From an uncultured Pseudophaeobacter sp. (GTDB lineage: Bacteria; Pseudomonadota; Alphaproteobacteria; Rhodobacterales; Rhodobacteraceae), in assembly GCA_905479575.1 (NCBI GenBank), contig CAJQNB010000003.1:43515-107514 (forward strand): a stretch of DNA of 64,000 nt, read 5' to 3'. Of the stretch, positions 25,261 to 34,283 are shown in pieces. How positions within the stretch are numbered: the stretch's first letter is position 1; every line of letters begins with the position of its first letter. The notes below the pieces were generated by a model, which did no database searches, was not told the origin of the DNA, and saw nothing but the letters and a program-made list of their open reading frames with translations. The position numbers and the translations under genes were made by a program.

Positions 25261-25665
25261 TCAAACCTGTTCGAGTTCCACCAGACAACCGTTGAAGTCT
25301 TTTGGATGGAGGAACAGGACTGGCTTGCCATGTGCCCCGATCTTTGGCTCACCGCTGCCCAGAACCCGAGCGCCCTCGGCTTGCAGATGGTCGCGCGCGG
25401 CCAGAATATCATCTACCTCATAGCAGATATGATGGATGCCACCGGCCGGGTTCTTTTCCAGGAAGCCATTGATCGGAGAGTTCTCCCCCAGCGGGTAGAG
25501 CAGCTCGATCTTGGTATTTGGCAATTCGATAAATACGACCGTTACCCCGTGATCCGGCTCATCCTGCGGCGCGCCAACCTTGGCGCCCAGCGTGCTGCGG
25601 TACTGGGCCGATGCGGCCTCAAGGTCGGGAACGGCAATGGCTACGTGGTTCAGGCGCCCAATCAT
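25261..25665 (-). CDS. mce: Methylmalonyl-CoA epimerase
   Basis: A 134-residue vicinal-oxygen-chelate enzyme that interconverts (S)- and (R)-methylmalonyl-CoA in propionyl-CoA catabolism. It begins MIGRLNHVAIAVPDLEAA, with His7 as a metal ligand, contains GIHHICYEVDD in the middle and ends KDFNGCLVELEQV, where Glu131 completes the metal site. The length equals that of other bacterial epimerases. It lies upstream of the DUF1467 gene on the same strand. Confidence 0.92.
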   Translation of the reverse strand: MIGRLNHVAIAVPDLEAASAQYRSTLGAKVGAPQDEPDHGVTVVFIELPNTKIELLYPLGENSPINGFLEKNPAGGIHHICYEVDDILAARDHLQAEGARVLGSGEPKIGAHGKPVLFLHPKDFNGCLVELEQV

Positions 25666-25899
25666 GATCTGCTTCTCCTTGGTAAAACTTCTGTTGCAGC
25701 CTTATGCTCAATTGCAGCAATCCGGCGCAAGTGCGCCAATGCGCCCAGACCAGCAGATCACCAAAACTTCGCCGCCCCGCGCTTCCCCTGCTGCCCTCCG
25801 TCAAGACACCGCCGCCTCAAACGCAGCTCACGCGGCTGTTAACTTTGAATTAGCCTCGAATTCATAGCGTCGGTTTGTATTCGGTAAGGAGTATGAGTA

Positions 25900-26619
25900 A
25901 TGGACGATTCGGAACTGTTTGCAGCCGCCCAAAGACTACCAAGCGCCCGCCGCCCGCTGTTGGGCCTGACCATTCTGGTCATCGAAGACAGCCGCTTTGC
26001 CTGCGAGGCCCTGCGCCTTTTGTGCCTGCGAAGTGGCGCCCGTATTCGACGCGCGGACAGCCTGAAATCTGCGCGCCGCCATTTGCAAGTCTATCGCCCC
26101 TCGGTGGTCATTGCGGATGTTGGTCTGCCGGATGGATCCGGGCTCGACCTGATCAAAGAAATGAATGCAGCCCGCCCAAGGGTGCGGATCATTCTGGCCA
26201 TTTCAGGCGATGAAAACGTCCAAGAAGAAACCCTTGCCGCCGGTGCTGACGGCTTTCTTGCCAAGCCAATTACCTCTTTGGCTGCCTTTCAGAATGCCAT
26301 TCTGTCGCGTCTTCCAGACGACCGCCAACCCAGTGGCCCGCGCCAGATCACCGATGAGACGGTTGAGCCGGATCCAATTGCCTTCCTCGATGATATGGCC
26401 CATGCGGCAGATGTGCTGAACGATACTCAGGAAGAAAAATCCCTGGACTATGTGGCCCAATTTGTCGGCGGCGTGGCCCGCAGTGCCGGAGACACCCCCC
26501 TTGCCAAGGCGGCGGAAAACCTGGCTCGTGCCCGGTCCGAAGGCCGTCCCGTCGCCAGCGACGCAGCGGTGATTGCTGGGCTGGTGCAAGAACGTCTGGA
26601 ACGAAGGATTGCCATCTGA
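25900..26619 (+). CDS. Response regulator receiver protein with unassigned C-terminal domain
   Basis: This 239-residue protein has a receiver domain at about residues 23-133: acidic pair Glu29-Asp30, phospho-acceptor Asp73 in VIADVGLPDGSG, switch Ser102 and Lys122 in FLAKPIT. The C-terminal ~100 residues are mostly helical and have no DNA-binding motif I recognise. No histidine kinase adjoins it. AAGGAG lies 8 bases before the ATG. It could be a stand-alone or protein-interacting regulator. Confidence 0.85.
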   Translation: MDDSELFAAAQRLPSARRPLLGLTILVIEDSRFACEALRLLCLRSGARIRRADSLKSARRHLQVYRPSVVIADVGLPDGSGLDLIKEMNAARPRVRIILAISGDENVQEETLAAGADGFLAKPITSLAAFQNAILSRLPDDRQPSGPRQITDETVEPDPIAFLDDMAHAADVLNDTQEEKSLDYVAQFVGGVARSAGDTPLAKAAENLARARSEGRPVASDAAVIAGLVQERLERRIAI

Positions 26620-26621
26620 TC

Positions 26622-26777
26622 ATGTTCGAAGTCTTTTCGACAACGGCCGCCACGCTGGCAATTGTGCTCTATTTTCAAGCCCGCCATTGTGCGCGGATCA
26701 TTCGCCGCAACCGTGCCAACGCCCCAGAACCTCTGCGATCCATGCAGATCGACCCGGTGAGCCCTCGCAATAGGTGA
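26622..26777 (+). CDS. Possible 51-residue membrane peptide
   Basis: An ATG three bases after the response regulator stop opens 51 codons (MFEVFSTTAATLAIVLYFQA...). The peptide has one hydrophobic segment (about residues 8-20) followed by a strongly basic stretch, ARHCARIIRRNR, as in small membrane-anchored proteins. A clear Shine-Dalgarno is absent (a GAAGGA lies about 14 bases upstream), so translation would depend on coupling. Could be a chance frame. Confidence 0.4.
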   Translation: MFEVFSTTAATLAIVLYFQARHCARIIRRNRANAPEPLRSMQIDPVSPRNR

Positions 26778-26863
26778 TGGTGAACAACAGCCCCCAAGGC
26801 GGCTGCCCAATTGCGTTTCGGCAGCCCTCGCGACAGTGCCCGCGTGACAGCTGCGGCGCGGCT

Positions 26864-28114
26864 TTATCTTAGAAAACCGGGATCCTGCGCCATCTGCATT
26901 CCTGGAAAAACCTTAGTTTCAAGGTCGCTTATCCCGGTTCCTGTGATCCCACGCATGATCCAGGCACAGACCTCACGAACGTCTCCCGTCGGCATCAGAT
27001 CGCGGCGATTATACAGCGCCGCTTCCTCCAGCCCTGGCCAGCGCCCATAGACACGCCCACCCCGAATGGCGCCACCAGCCAAGACCATGGTGCCACCGGT
27101 ACCGTGATCCGTCCCACCAGTTCCATTTTCGCGAACGGTCCGGCCAAATTCCGTCATTGCGACAACCGCTGTCTTATCCCACACGGCGGGACCCACGCCC
27201 TGTTTCAAGGCCAAGATACAGCCGCTCAATCGCTTTAGAGCCGCCCCCAGGCTGCGTTTTTGGCGGCTATGGGTATCCCAGCCATTGAGTGAAAACGAGG
27301 CAACGCGAGTTTCCCCGCGCAGCTGTTTTGCAGCAAACTCCGCCAGTTTCAAATGGGCCTGTCCTCGGCCGGCGCGCGGCATCTCCATCATGCCGCCTGT
27401 GCTCGCGGCCTGTGTCATGTCCCCGGCGCCCCCCGTCCTGCCCGGTGCCAAATCGCTGCGCGACAGGGCCAGCGCCTCCGAGAGGGCGGCGGAGAACAGA
27501 GGATCCTCCTGCATCAACACCCCGGCCAGCTGTTCCGCCTGCGGGCTGAGCGCCAGCTCCGCATCCGGCGCCCAGTCAGACACCGGTGCCGCCCCATGCA
27601 GCAGCTGCAACTCCCCATGGCCAATGGCAAAGGCGGTGCGGGCGGTCGGCCTGTTTTGCACCTGCAGCATCCGGTTGAGCCAGCCATCGCGTCGCTCCCC
27701 CAGGCCCATGGTCCCGGCCTCCAGCAGGTCCTGGCCATCAAAATGGCTGCGCCTGTCCCGGTAGGGGGTAGAGACCGCCTGCACAAAGGCCAGCTCTCCC
27801 TGCTGCCACAGCGGCATCACCTCGGCGAGATCCGGGTGCAACGCAAAAAATCCGTCAAGATCCAGGTCAGGCCCGGCCTCCAACCCGCCCTGTCGCACAA
27901 GGCCCGGGCGGTGACCGGCAAAGTCCGGATCCCCATAGGGCCGGATCGCATCCAGCCCGTCCATGCCGCCGCGCAGGATGATCACCACCAGCCGTTGATC
28001 CCAGGGCGCAGCCGCAAGGCTCACCGGGGTGATCAACGGGCTGGCGGCAAGCGAGCAGCCCACCAGTCCACTGCGGGTAAGGAATGTTCTACGTGAAAGA
28101 GCCCTATGTACCAT
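26864..28114 (-). CDS. DUF1501 domain-containing exported protein
   Basis: A 416-residue protein with a twin-arginine signal (SRRTFLTRSGLVGCSLAASPL), so it is probably exported folded. The DUF1501 core is visible: VVIILRGGMDGLDAIRPYGD, LHPDLAEVMPLWQQGELAFVQAV, and TEFGRTVRENGTGGTDHGTGGTMVLAGGAI. DUF1501 belongs to the alkaline-phosphatase-like fold group. It follows the DUF1800 gene by 23 bases; the two families are a conserved pair across bacteria. The biological role is unknown. Confidence 0.88.
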   Translation of the reverse strand: MVHRALSRRTFLTRSGLVGCSLAASPLITPVSLAAAPWDQRLVVIILRGGMDGLDAIRPYGDPDFAGHRPGLVRQGGLEAGPDLDLDGFFALHPDLAEVMPLWQQGELAFVQAVSTPYRDRRSHFDGQDLLEAGTMGLGERRDGWLNRMLQVQNRPTARTAFAIGHGELQLLHGAAPVSDWAPDAELALSPQAEQLAGVLMQEDPLFSAALSEALALSRSDLAPGRTGGAGDMTQAASTGGMMEMPRAGRGQAHLKLAEFAAKQLRGETRVASFSLNGWDTHSRQKRSLGAALKRLSGCILALKQGVGPAVWDKTAVVAMTEFGRTVRENGTGGTDHGTGGTMVLAGGAIRGGRVYGRWPGLEEAALYNRRDLMPTGDVREVCAWIMRGITGTGISDLETKVFPGMQMAQDPGFLR

Positions 28115-28137
28115 GTCAGATCCCTGTTGTTACCCAG

Positions 28138-29523
28138 TCATCGCCGCTGAAAGGCGGGGGAGCAAAGCACCAGCCCAATCGCTTCGCTCCGGGTTTCGGC
28201 CGCCGAGGCAGCAAACTGCACCCGTGCATTGGCCCGCGCCCCAAGACAGTGTTGCGCAAAGCCCAGTGGATCCGGCAAGTCCTTCACCAGTCGCTGTGGC
28301 GCGGCCATGGCCCAGCGCAGCCGCGCCGAAAGCCCCTGCGGGGTGATCCATGCGGTATCCGCCTCCTCCCAGCCATCCGGCCCCACGGGCGATTGCCAGT
28401 CCTGCCCCATGAGTTTCAACGGCGCGATAAAGCTGCGGCGGATCTGCTTTGGCTCCCACCCCGCCAAATGCGCCGGAGCAACCCCGAGGCCCCGGCAGGC
28501 AGAGGCGAGAAAATCAAAGGGGGGTTTCACATTACGCAGCTCTGGCATCCAGGATGAGCCATGATTCAGCAGCGCTGCGTAGACCTGAAGCAGATCGCCA
28601 TCGCTGTCGCGATAACTCGCACTCAGCGCCGCAACCAGATCCGGATCGGGCTGATCTTGGGTGAAATGCACCGCCAGCTTCAAGGCAATATGATCGGCGG
28701 TCGCCGGATGGCGCGCCAGATCCCGCAGCACCTGCAGCACCGCTTCCAGCTTTGGCTCACCGCCGCCGTATACCCGGCCCAGAATGGTTTCTGCACCGGG
28801 CTCCGCCATCCGTTCATCAAAGACAAAGCCCTTTTCGATCCGGTAGCTGAGCCCGGTGAACAATTCGGCCAGTTGCCGCACGTCCTTTTGACCATAGGGG
28901 CCACCGACACCAAGGGTGTGCAGCTCCAGCACCTCGCGGGCCAGGTTTTCATTCAAGCCACCACGCCCGCCCTGCCGCCGCGACAGAGCGCTATTTCCCC
29001 CGCGCGAGCGAAATTGATCAAGGTAGTGCAGCATCAAAGGGTTGGTGAGCGCCGCGATCAACAGATCCTCAAAACGGCCGGTGATATTTGGCCGAATAGC
29101 GCTTTCGACATAGCCATAGGCCAGCGGTCGCATCGCCCTGTTCTTGCCCTTTGCGGTGAAATGATCCGCCCAGAACAGGGTCAGCCGCTCCCGCAAGCTG
29201 TCTTGTGTTGTCACATGTCGCAACACCAGCTGTCGAAACCACAGATCGCGCTGCTGCAAATACTCCCGCCGAAAGCGTTTAAAAGTCTTTGCCGCCAGTT
29301 TTGCCTCTGGCGTGCCACGCTTGCTGCGGTCGAGTTTGCGCAGCTTGGCAAAGACACGTACCAAGGCCAGGGTCTCATCGGTTTTTGCGATCGGAAAGTA
29401 ATCTGCGGCCCTGTCCGGCCCCTGCAGCCTGGCCAGCATCGTATCCACCGAAGGGACGGGCGCCAGTGTTGGCGACAAGCCGCTGCCAAAGCGTATTTCA
29501 GCCAACTGCGGATCAAATGCCAT
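28138..29523 (-). CDS. DUF1800 domain-containing protein
   Basis: This 461-residue protein matches DUF1800: MAFDPQLAEIRFGSGLSP at the start, LRERLTLFWADHFTAKGKN, NPLMLHYLDQ, NENLAREVLELHTLGVGGPYGQKDVRQLAELFTGL and HPATADHIALKLAVHFTQDQPD. The start lacks an evident signal peptide, although it pairs with the Tat-exported DUF1501 protein encoded just downstream. An in-frame extension is not apparent. Pair function unknown. Confidence 0.88.
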   Translation of the reverse strand: MAFDPQLAEIRFGSGLSPTLAPVPSVDTMLARLQGPDRAADYFPIAKTDETLALVRVFAKLRKLDRSKRGTPEAKLAAKTFKRFRREYLQQRDLWFRQLVLRHVTTQDSLRERLTLFWADHFTAKGKNRAMRPLAYGYVESAIRPNITGRFEDLLIAALTNPLMLHYLDQFRSRGGNSALSRRQGGRGGLNENLAREVLELHTLGVGGPYGQKDVRQLAELFTGLSYRIEKGFVFDERMAEPGAETILGRVYGGGEPKLEAVLQVLRDLARHPATADHIALKLAVHFTQDQPDPDLVAALSASYRDSDGDLLQVYAALLNHGSSWMPELRNVKPPFDFLASACRGLGVAPAHLAGWEPKQIRRSFIAPLKLMGQDWQSPVGPDGWEEADTAWITPQGLSARLRWAMAAPQRLVKDLPDPLGFAQHCLGARANARVQFAASAAETRSEAIGLVLCSPAFQRR

Positions 29524-29824
29524 CGCCTTACTCCCCTGTTTGACCCGACCCGTCCCCGGATCACCTCTGGATCTCAGCTCACCCTAGGCTGTTGCCGTCA
29601 GATAGGCACCACGTTTTGTCGTAATCCGCGTGATCCAGCTCAGTAGTTGTTTCCAGGCACATTCCTCGGCCCTTAAGTTGGGCGGCACGGCCCCCGCGCC
29701 CAGGGGCGCGCGCCCGGGGATGCTTTGGGCCAAATGAACAGGGCAACCAGTCTGGTTCAACGCGGTTTTGCCCCCCCGCAGGCTTGCGGGACAGGCGGCA
29801 AAAGGCAGGTAGAAGGGTAAGAGC
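29524..29824. other. Intergenic region upstream of the DUF1800 gene
   Basis: About 300 bases of non-coding, GC-rich sequence, with a palindromic patch near 29690-29720 (CGCGCCCAGGGGCGCGCGCC). The promoter of the DUF1800-DUF1501 pair must lie here but I cannot pick it. Confidence 0.35.
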
Positions 29825-29860
29825 AAAAAAAGCCCCCCGAAAGCGGCGCTATCGGAGGGC
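29825..29860 (-). terminator. Rho-independent terminator of aspS
   Basis: On the minus strand GCCCTCCGA pairs with TCGGGGGGC (one G-T pair), followed by a run of seven T (29825-29831 as A on the plus strand). It starts about 25 bases after the aspS stop codon. Confidence 0.85.
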
Positions 29861-29885
29861 GGGGTCAAAGCTATTTCGGTGCGGC

Positions 29886-31739
29886 TTACTGGTCTTGTGG
29901 GATCACCCGCAGTCCGAGTTCCATCAGCTGGTCCGACATCGGCTCGGAGGGGGCCGACATCATCAGGTCTTCGGCACGCTGGTTCATCGGGAACATGATG
30001 ACCTCGCGGATGTTGGCCTCATCCGCCAACAGCATCACCATCCGGTCGATACCGGCGGCGCAGCCACCGTGGGGCGGAGCGCCATACTGGAAGGCGTTGA
30101 CCATGCCGCCAAAGCGTTTTTCGACCTCGTCCTTGCCGTAGCCGGCAATTTCGAAGGCCTTGAACATGATCTCGGGGCGGTGGTTTCGGATTGCGCCCGA
30201 GACCAGCTCGTAGCCATTGCAGGCCAGATCATACTGATAGCCCAGCACCTCAAGCGGGTTGCCGTCCAGCGCCTCCATACCGCCCTGGGGCATCGAGAAG
30301 GGGTTGTGCTCAAAGTCGATCTTGCCGGTTTCCTCGTCAGCCTCGTAGATCGGGAAGTCTACGACCCAGGCAAAGGCAAAGCGGTCTTTGTCGGTGAGGC
30401 CCAGTTCTTCGCCGATGACGTTACGGGCACGTCCTGCAACGCCTTCAAAGGCTTTGGGTTTGCCGCCAAGGAAAAAGGCGGCATCGCCCACGTCAAGCCC
30501 CAGCTGCTGGCGGATCGCCTCGGTGCGCTCGGGGCCGATGTTCTTGGCCAGGGGGCCTGCGGCCTCGTTGCCCAGGGTGATCTCTCCGGATTTGACCAGG
30601 GCGTTGACCTCTTTGACGGTGATGCCGCGTTCCTGGGCAATGCTGTCGGGCGACTGTTTGCGCCAGAAGATATAGCCCATGCCGGGCAGACCTTCTTTTT
30701 GCGCAAAGGCGTTCATCCGGTCGCAGAACTTGCGGCTGCCGCCTGTGGGGGCTGGGATGGCGCGCACTTCGGTGCCGTCCTGCTCCAGCAGTTTGGCAAA
30801 GATGGCAAAACCGGAGCCGGCAAAATGCTCTGAGACCACCTGCATCTTGATCGGGTTGCGCAGGTCGGGCTTGTCCGAGCCATACCACAGCGCTGCGTCG
30901 CGGTAGGAGATCTGCGGCCAGTCTGTGTCGACCTTGCGACCACCGCCGAACTCCTCAAAGACGCCCTGCATCACCGGCTGGATGGTGTCAAAAACATCCT
31001 GCTGGGTGACAAAGGACATTTCCAGGTCGAGCTGGTAAAAATCGGTGGGCGAGCGGTCGGCGCGCGGGTCTTCGTCGCGGAAGCAAGGCGCGATCTGGAA
31101 ATATTTGTCAAAGCCCGAGACCATCATCAGCTGTTTGAACTGCTGTGGCGCCTGCGGCAGCGCGTAGAACTTGCCCGGGTGCAGACGCGAGGGCACCAGG
31201 AAATCACGGGCGCCTTCGGGAGAGGACGCGGTGATGATCGGGGTCTGGTACTCATTAAAGCCCTTGTCCCACATGCGTTTGCGGATGGATTGCACCATGT
31301 TGGACCGCAACAGCATGTTCTGCTGCATCTTTTCGCGACGCAGGTCGAGGTAGCGATAGCGCAGGCGGGTTTCTTCCGGGTATTCCTGCTCGCCAAAGAC
31401 CATCAGCGGCAGCTCTTCGGCTTTGCCGAGGATCTCGATATCGCGGATAAAGACCTCGATCTCACCGGTGGGCAGCTTGTCGTTGACCAAGCTCTCGTCG
31501 CGGGCCAAAACGTTGCCGTCGATGCGGATACACCACTCAGAGCGCACCTTTTCGATCTCGGCAAAAACCGGGCTGTCGGGATCTGCCATCACCTGGGTAA
31601 TGCCATAGTGGTCGCGCAGGTCGATGAACAGCAATCCGCCATGATCGCGGACACGATGGACCCAGCCGGAAAGGCGAACAGTGTCGCCGACGTTGGATTT
31701 GTTCAGTTCGGCGCAGGTATGGCTGCGATAGGCGTGCAT
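29886..31739 (-). CDS. aspS: Aspartyl-tRNA synthetase
   Basis: A 617-residue class IIb synthetase that charges tRNA-Asp; in bacteria using GatCAB it may also charge tRNA-Asn. Present are the OB-fold anticodon domain ([26 protein letters not shown]), motif 2 [24 protein letters not shown], the bacterial GAD insertion domain (about 290-430) and motif 3 in [17 protein letters not shown]. Length fits bacterial AspRS. A sigma-70-like promoter is about 100 bases upstream and a terminator follows. Confidence 0.96.
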   Translation of the reverse strand: MHAYRSHTCAELNKSNVGDTVRLSGWVHRVRDHGGLLFIDLRDHYGITQVMADPDSPVFAEIEKVRSEWCIRIDGNVLARDESLVNDKLPTGEIEVFIRDIEILGKAEELPLMVFGEQEYPEETRLRYRYLDLRREKMQQNMLLRSNMVQSIRKRMWDKGFNEYQTPIITASSPEGARDFLVPSRLHPGKFYALPQAPQQFKQLMMVSGFDKYFQIAPCFRDEDPRADRSPTDFYQLDLEMSFVTQQDVFDTIQPVMQGVFEEFGGGRKVDTDWPQISYRDAALWYGSDKPDLRNPIKMQVVSEHFAGSGFAIFAKLLEQDGTEVRAIPAPTGGSRKFCDRMNAFAQKEGLPGMGYIFWRKQSPDSIAQERGITVKEVNALVKSGEITLGNEAAGPLAKNIGPERTEAIRQQLGLDVGDAAFFLGGKPKAFEGVAGRARNVIGEELGLTDKDRFAFAWVVDFPIYEADEETGKIDFEHNPFSMPQGGMEALDGNPLEVLGYQYDLACNGYELVSGAIRNHRPEIMFKAFEIAGYGKDEVEKRFGGMVNAFQYGAPPHGGCAAGIDRMVMLLADEANIREVIMFPMNQRAEDLMMSAPSEPMSDQLMELGLRVIPQDQ

Positions 31740-31837
31740 GGCGTGACCTTTCGGTATGCGGGTCTAGTCGTGGGGCGGGCCGTCATTCGGAGTATGCGCA
31801 TTGGCACGCTGAATTCGGCGCAGAATTCGTCTGGGCC

Positions 31838-31866
31838 GATACACAGGGTTGTGTCGCTGTTGTCAA
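31838..31866 (-). promoter_or_regulatory. Likely sigma-70 promoter of aspS
   Basis: A perfect TTGACA (-35, at 31861-31866 on the minus strand) stands 17 bases from TGTATC (31838-31843), about 100 bases before the aspS ATG. The -10 is only a partial match. Confidence 0.5.
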
Positions 31867-31984
31867 GCAATGTGCGACGTTTTCCCCCTATTGAGCGCAC
31901 AGATTGATGGTCCAGAGCAAGCGTAGATGGGATCCCCTTTGCAAGGTAGCGCTCCCGCAGCCCCTGAAACCCTGCCGCCAAGGC

Positions 31985-32183
31985 GGCACCGCTGTCGGGC
32001 TTTGGGCCCGGCGCCGCGCCTGGGGCGCGGCGCTGTTGGCGCCTTACAGTTTTGTTTCGTTCCAATACCACTGGCGATCACAGAGCAACCGCAGCGCGCC
32101 ACAGGCGCGCTGCCACCCCCAAAGCGCAGGCCTGGTCCGGCGCCAGCCGGGCATGGCCTGCGCGCGGGAGCCCCCCCCCTTTT
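31985..32183. repeat. Third, diverged copy of the palindromic intergenic repeat
   Basis: TTTGGGCCCGGCGCCGCGCC on the left folds with GGCGCGGCGCT next to it, and the right end reads CGCGCGGGAGCCCCCCCCC followed by T6. The outer part thus resembles the repeats at 9.6 and 24.7 kb, while the centre has diverged. It fills most of the 454-base gap between aspS and pabC. Confidence 0.5.
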
Positions 32184-32193
32184 TTGTGAACAC

Positions 32194-32880
32194 TTAGGCC
32201 AGCAGGTCTGGTGACCGTTGGTAGGCTGCCGGGATCTCACCACGCAGGGAATTGCCCAAGGTAACCGCCTGGGCCTGGCGCAGATCACCCAGGGTGACCA
32301 CCTGTTCGACGACCTGCCCCCTGTGCAGCAAGTCCTGGCGCAACACCCCAGGCAGCACCCCCGAAGACAGCGGTGGGGTCACGCGCCTGCCAGAGCGCAG
32401 AGTTACAAAGAGGTTTGTTATCGTGCCTTCACATATTTCGCCGCGCTCATTCAAAAACACCAGCTCATCAAGCCCGCGTGGCATCTCTTGCCGCACCCGA
32501 TCATAGAGCTCGCGACAGGTGGTTTTATGGCGCAGAAACACATCATCCGACCGGAGTGTACTGGCAGCAATGGCAAATCGCCACTGTGCGGGGCTGGGGG
32601 GCATCGCTGCGCTTTCCAGGGCCAAACTACCATCCATCGCCAGTGTCAGACGACAACGCAGCGCAGTTCTATGATCCGCCAGCGCTGCAATCTGCAGCTC
32701 GGCCCGCTGCCGGTCAAAGCCGATAGAAAACGCCCGCGCCGAGGCCGCCATACGCGCCAGGTGCAGGTTTTGGCGGATTGCCCCCTGCCCCGGATAATGG
32801 CCAAAGGTCTCGATCAGGCGGAAACTGGCATCTTCTTTGAGGGCTGCGAGGACATCAGCTGGGCAAAACGCGCTTTCCAT
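32194..32880 (-). CDS. pabC: Aminodeoxychorismate lyase (class IV aminotransferase family)
   Basis: A 228-residue PLP enzyme of fold type IV. With PabB next to it, it most likely converts 4-amino-4-deoxychorismate to 4-aminobenzoate for folate. The Schiff-base lysine is Lys119 in RHKTTCRELYD, and the cofactor motif ERGEICEGTITNLFV (about 145-159) is typical. The ATG at 32880 has AGGAAG 4-5 bases upstream, so the 67-base overlap with pabB appears real. It is shorter than E. coli PabC (269 residues). Confidence 0.85.
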   Translation of the reverse strand: MESAFCPADVLAALKEDASFRLIETFGHYPGQGAIRQNLHLARMAASARAFSIGFDRQRAELQIAALADHRTALRCRLTLAMDGSLALESAAMPPSPAQWRFAIAASTLRSDDVFLRHKTTCRELYDRVRQEMPRGLDELVFLNERGEICEGTITNLFVTLRSGRRVTPPLSSGVLPGVLRQDLLHRGQVVEQVVTLGDLRQAQAVTLGNSLRGEIPAAYQRSPDLLA

Positions 32881-34040
32881 AGGGCTTCCTCATATTCCGA
32901 CTGGGCGGTACTGTCCCAGACCACACCGCCACCGACATTCAATCGGGCCTGTCCCTCCTCAACCATCAGCGTGCGAATGCCGACGTTAAAGCTGCTCGCC
33001 CCATCCGGAGCCATCCAGCCGATGCTGCCACAATAGATGTCGCGCGCCCAGGGCTCCAGCTCTGACAGGATCTCCATCGCGCGGATTTTGGGTGCCCCGG
33101 TGATCGAACCGCAGGGAAACAGCGCCTGCAGGATCTGTCCCAGCCCCACACCGGGGCGCAGCTGCGCCTGCACCGTCGAGACCATCTGATGCACCGTGGC
33201 GTAGCTCTCTACCGCAAAGAGTTCGGGTACAGTGACCGAGCCCAGTTTGGCAATGCGCGAGATATCATTGCGCAACAGATCCACGATCATCAGATTTTCG
33301 GCGCGGTTCTTTTCGTCCTGTCGCAAAAAATCCCGCGCTTTTTGATCCGCAACCGGATCGGCGCTGCGCGGCTGGGTGCCTTTCATCGGCCGTGTCTCAA
33401 TCCGCCCCTCCGCATCGGTGCGGAAAAACAGCTCGGGTGAGCGCGACAGCAGATCTGGCAATCCCTCCTGCAGCACCAGGGCACCGTGGTCCACCTGCTG
33501 GCGTGCCGCCAAAGCCGCATACAGATCTTCCGTGCGGCCCCTGACAACTGCATCAATCGGGAAGGTCAGATTGGCCTGATAGATATCCCCCGCCCCGATG
33601 GCCGCCTTCACCACGGCAAAGGCCTCGGCGTAGGTGGCAAAACCCCAGCGGGGCCGCAGCTCGCCCAGACTACGCAAGCCCCCCAGGCCAGCAAATTCCC
33701 CGCGCGCGGGGGGCTCTGGCTGGTGTTTCGCGCGCGAAACAACCTGCGGCTGCGTATAGACACCAAAACACAGCAGTGGCAGGCGACGGTCCGCGGGCAT
33801 CCGCTGCGCCAGGCTGGGCTCCAGCGCATAGCCTAGCTCATAGGTGGCGTAGCCTGCCAGCCAATGCCCCTGCTGCTGCACCGCCTCCAGGGCGGCCAGT
33901 GCTGCGGGCACCTGCTGGGCAGAATCAGCGCGGATCACCCGCAGGGGATTGCAAAACTGCACCCCCTGCCCCCGGCGTTTCCCCCGTGGATTCCCCAGGT
34001 GTTTCCACTGATCTGGTCCCTGATCAAAACGGATCTGCAC
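32814..34040 (-). CDS. pabB: Aminodeoxychorismate synthase component I
   Basis: This 408-residue chorismate-binding enzyme aminates chorismate for folate synthesis, using ammonia from a glutaminase partner that is not in this window. Family motifs are SGDIYQANLT-like GAGDIYQANLTFPI, MKGT with RPMKGTQPR, ENLMIVDLLRNDI, FPCGSITGAPKIRAMEI and RTLMVEEGQARLNVGGGVVWDS. The start is GTG at 34040, with AGAGGTG closely upstream. The last 67 bases overlap pabC. Confidence 0.9.
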   Translation of the reverse strand: MQIRFDQGPDQWKHLGNPRGKRRGQGVQFCNPLRVIRADSAQQVPAALAALEAVQQQGHWLAGYATYELGYALEPSLAQRMPADRRLPLLCFGVYTQPQVVSRAKHQPEPPARGEFAGLGGLRSLGELRPRWGFATYAEAFAVVKAAIGAGDIYQANLTFPIDAVVRGRTEDLYAALAARQQVDHGALVLQEGLPDLLSRSPELFFRTDAEGRIETRPMKGTQPRSADPVADQKARDFLRQDEKNRAENLMIVDLLRNDISRIAKLGSVTVPELFAVESYATVHQMVSTVQAQLRPGVGLGQILQALFPCGSITGAPKIRAMEILSELEPWARDIYCGSIGWMAPDGASSFNVGIRTLMVEEGQARLNVGGGVVWDSTAQSEYEEALWKARFAQLMSSQPSKKMPVSA

Positions 34041-34147
34041 AGATCACCTCTCAAATTTCGGTTATTTCTCTTGCCTCCGCATATATCCGTTCGCTATGCG
34101 AACAAAAGCCATAAAAGCGGCAATTCGAAGCGCGTGTCCGATCCCTC

Positions 34148-34175
34148 TTGCACCTTTTTGCGCTACCCCTATAAC
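34148..34175 (+). promoter_or_regulatory. Likely promoter of carB
   Basis: TTGCAC (34148-34153) and TATAAC (34170-34175) are 16 bases apart, giving a leader of roughly 100 bases before the carB ATG. Confidence 0.5.
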
Positions 34176-34283
34176 GCAGGACAATTTGGGCGCTTGGGGC
34201 TGCCCGACTCGCCTAACGATCTCTGACCGACCTGAGCACACCGCTTGGGCCTGCCGCTCGCACATAACGAAGGAAGCTTACCC

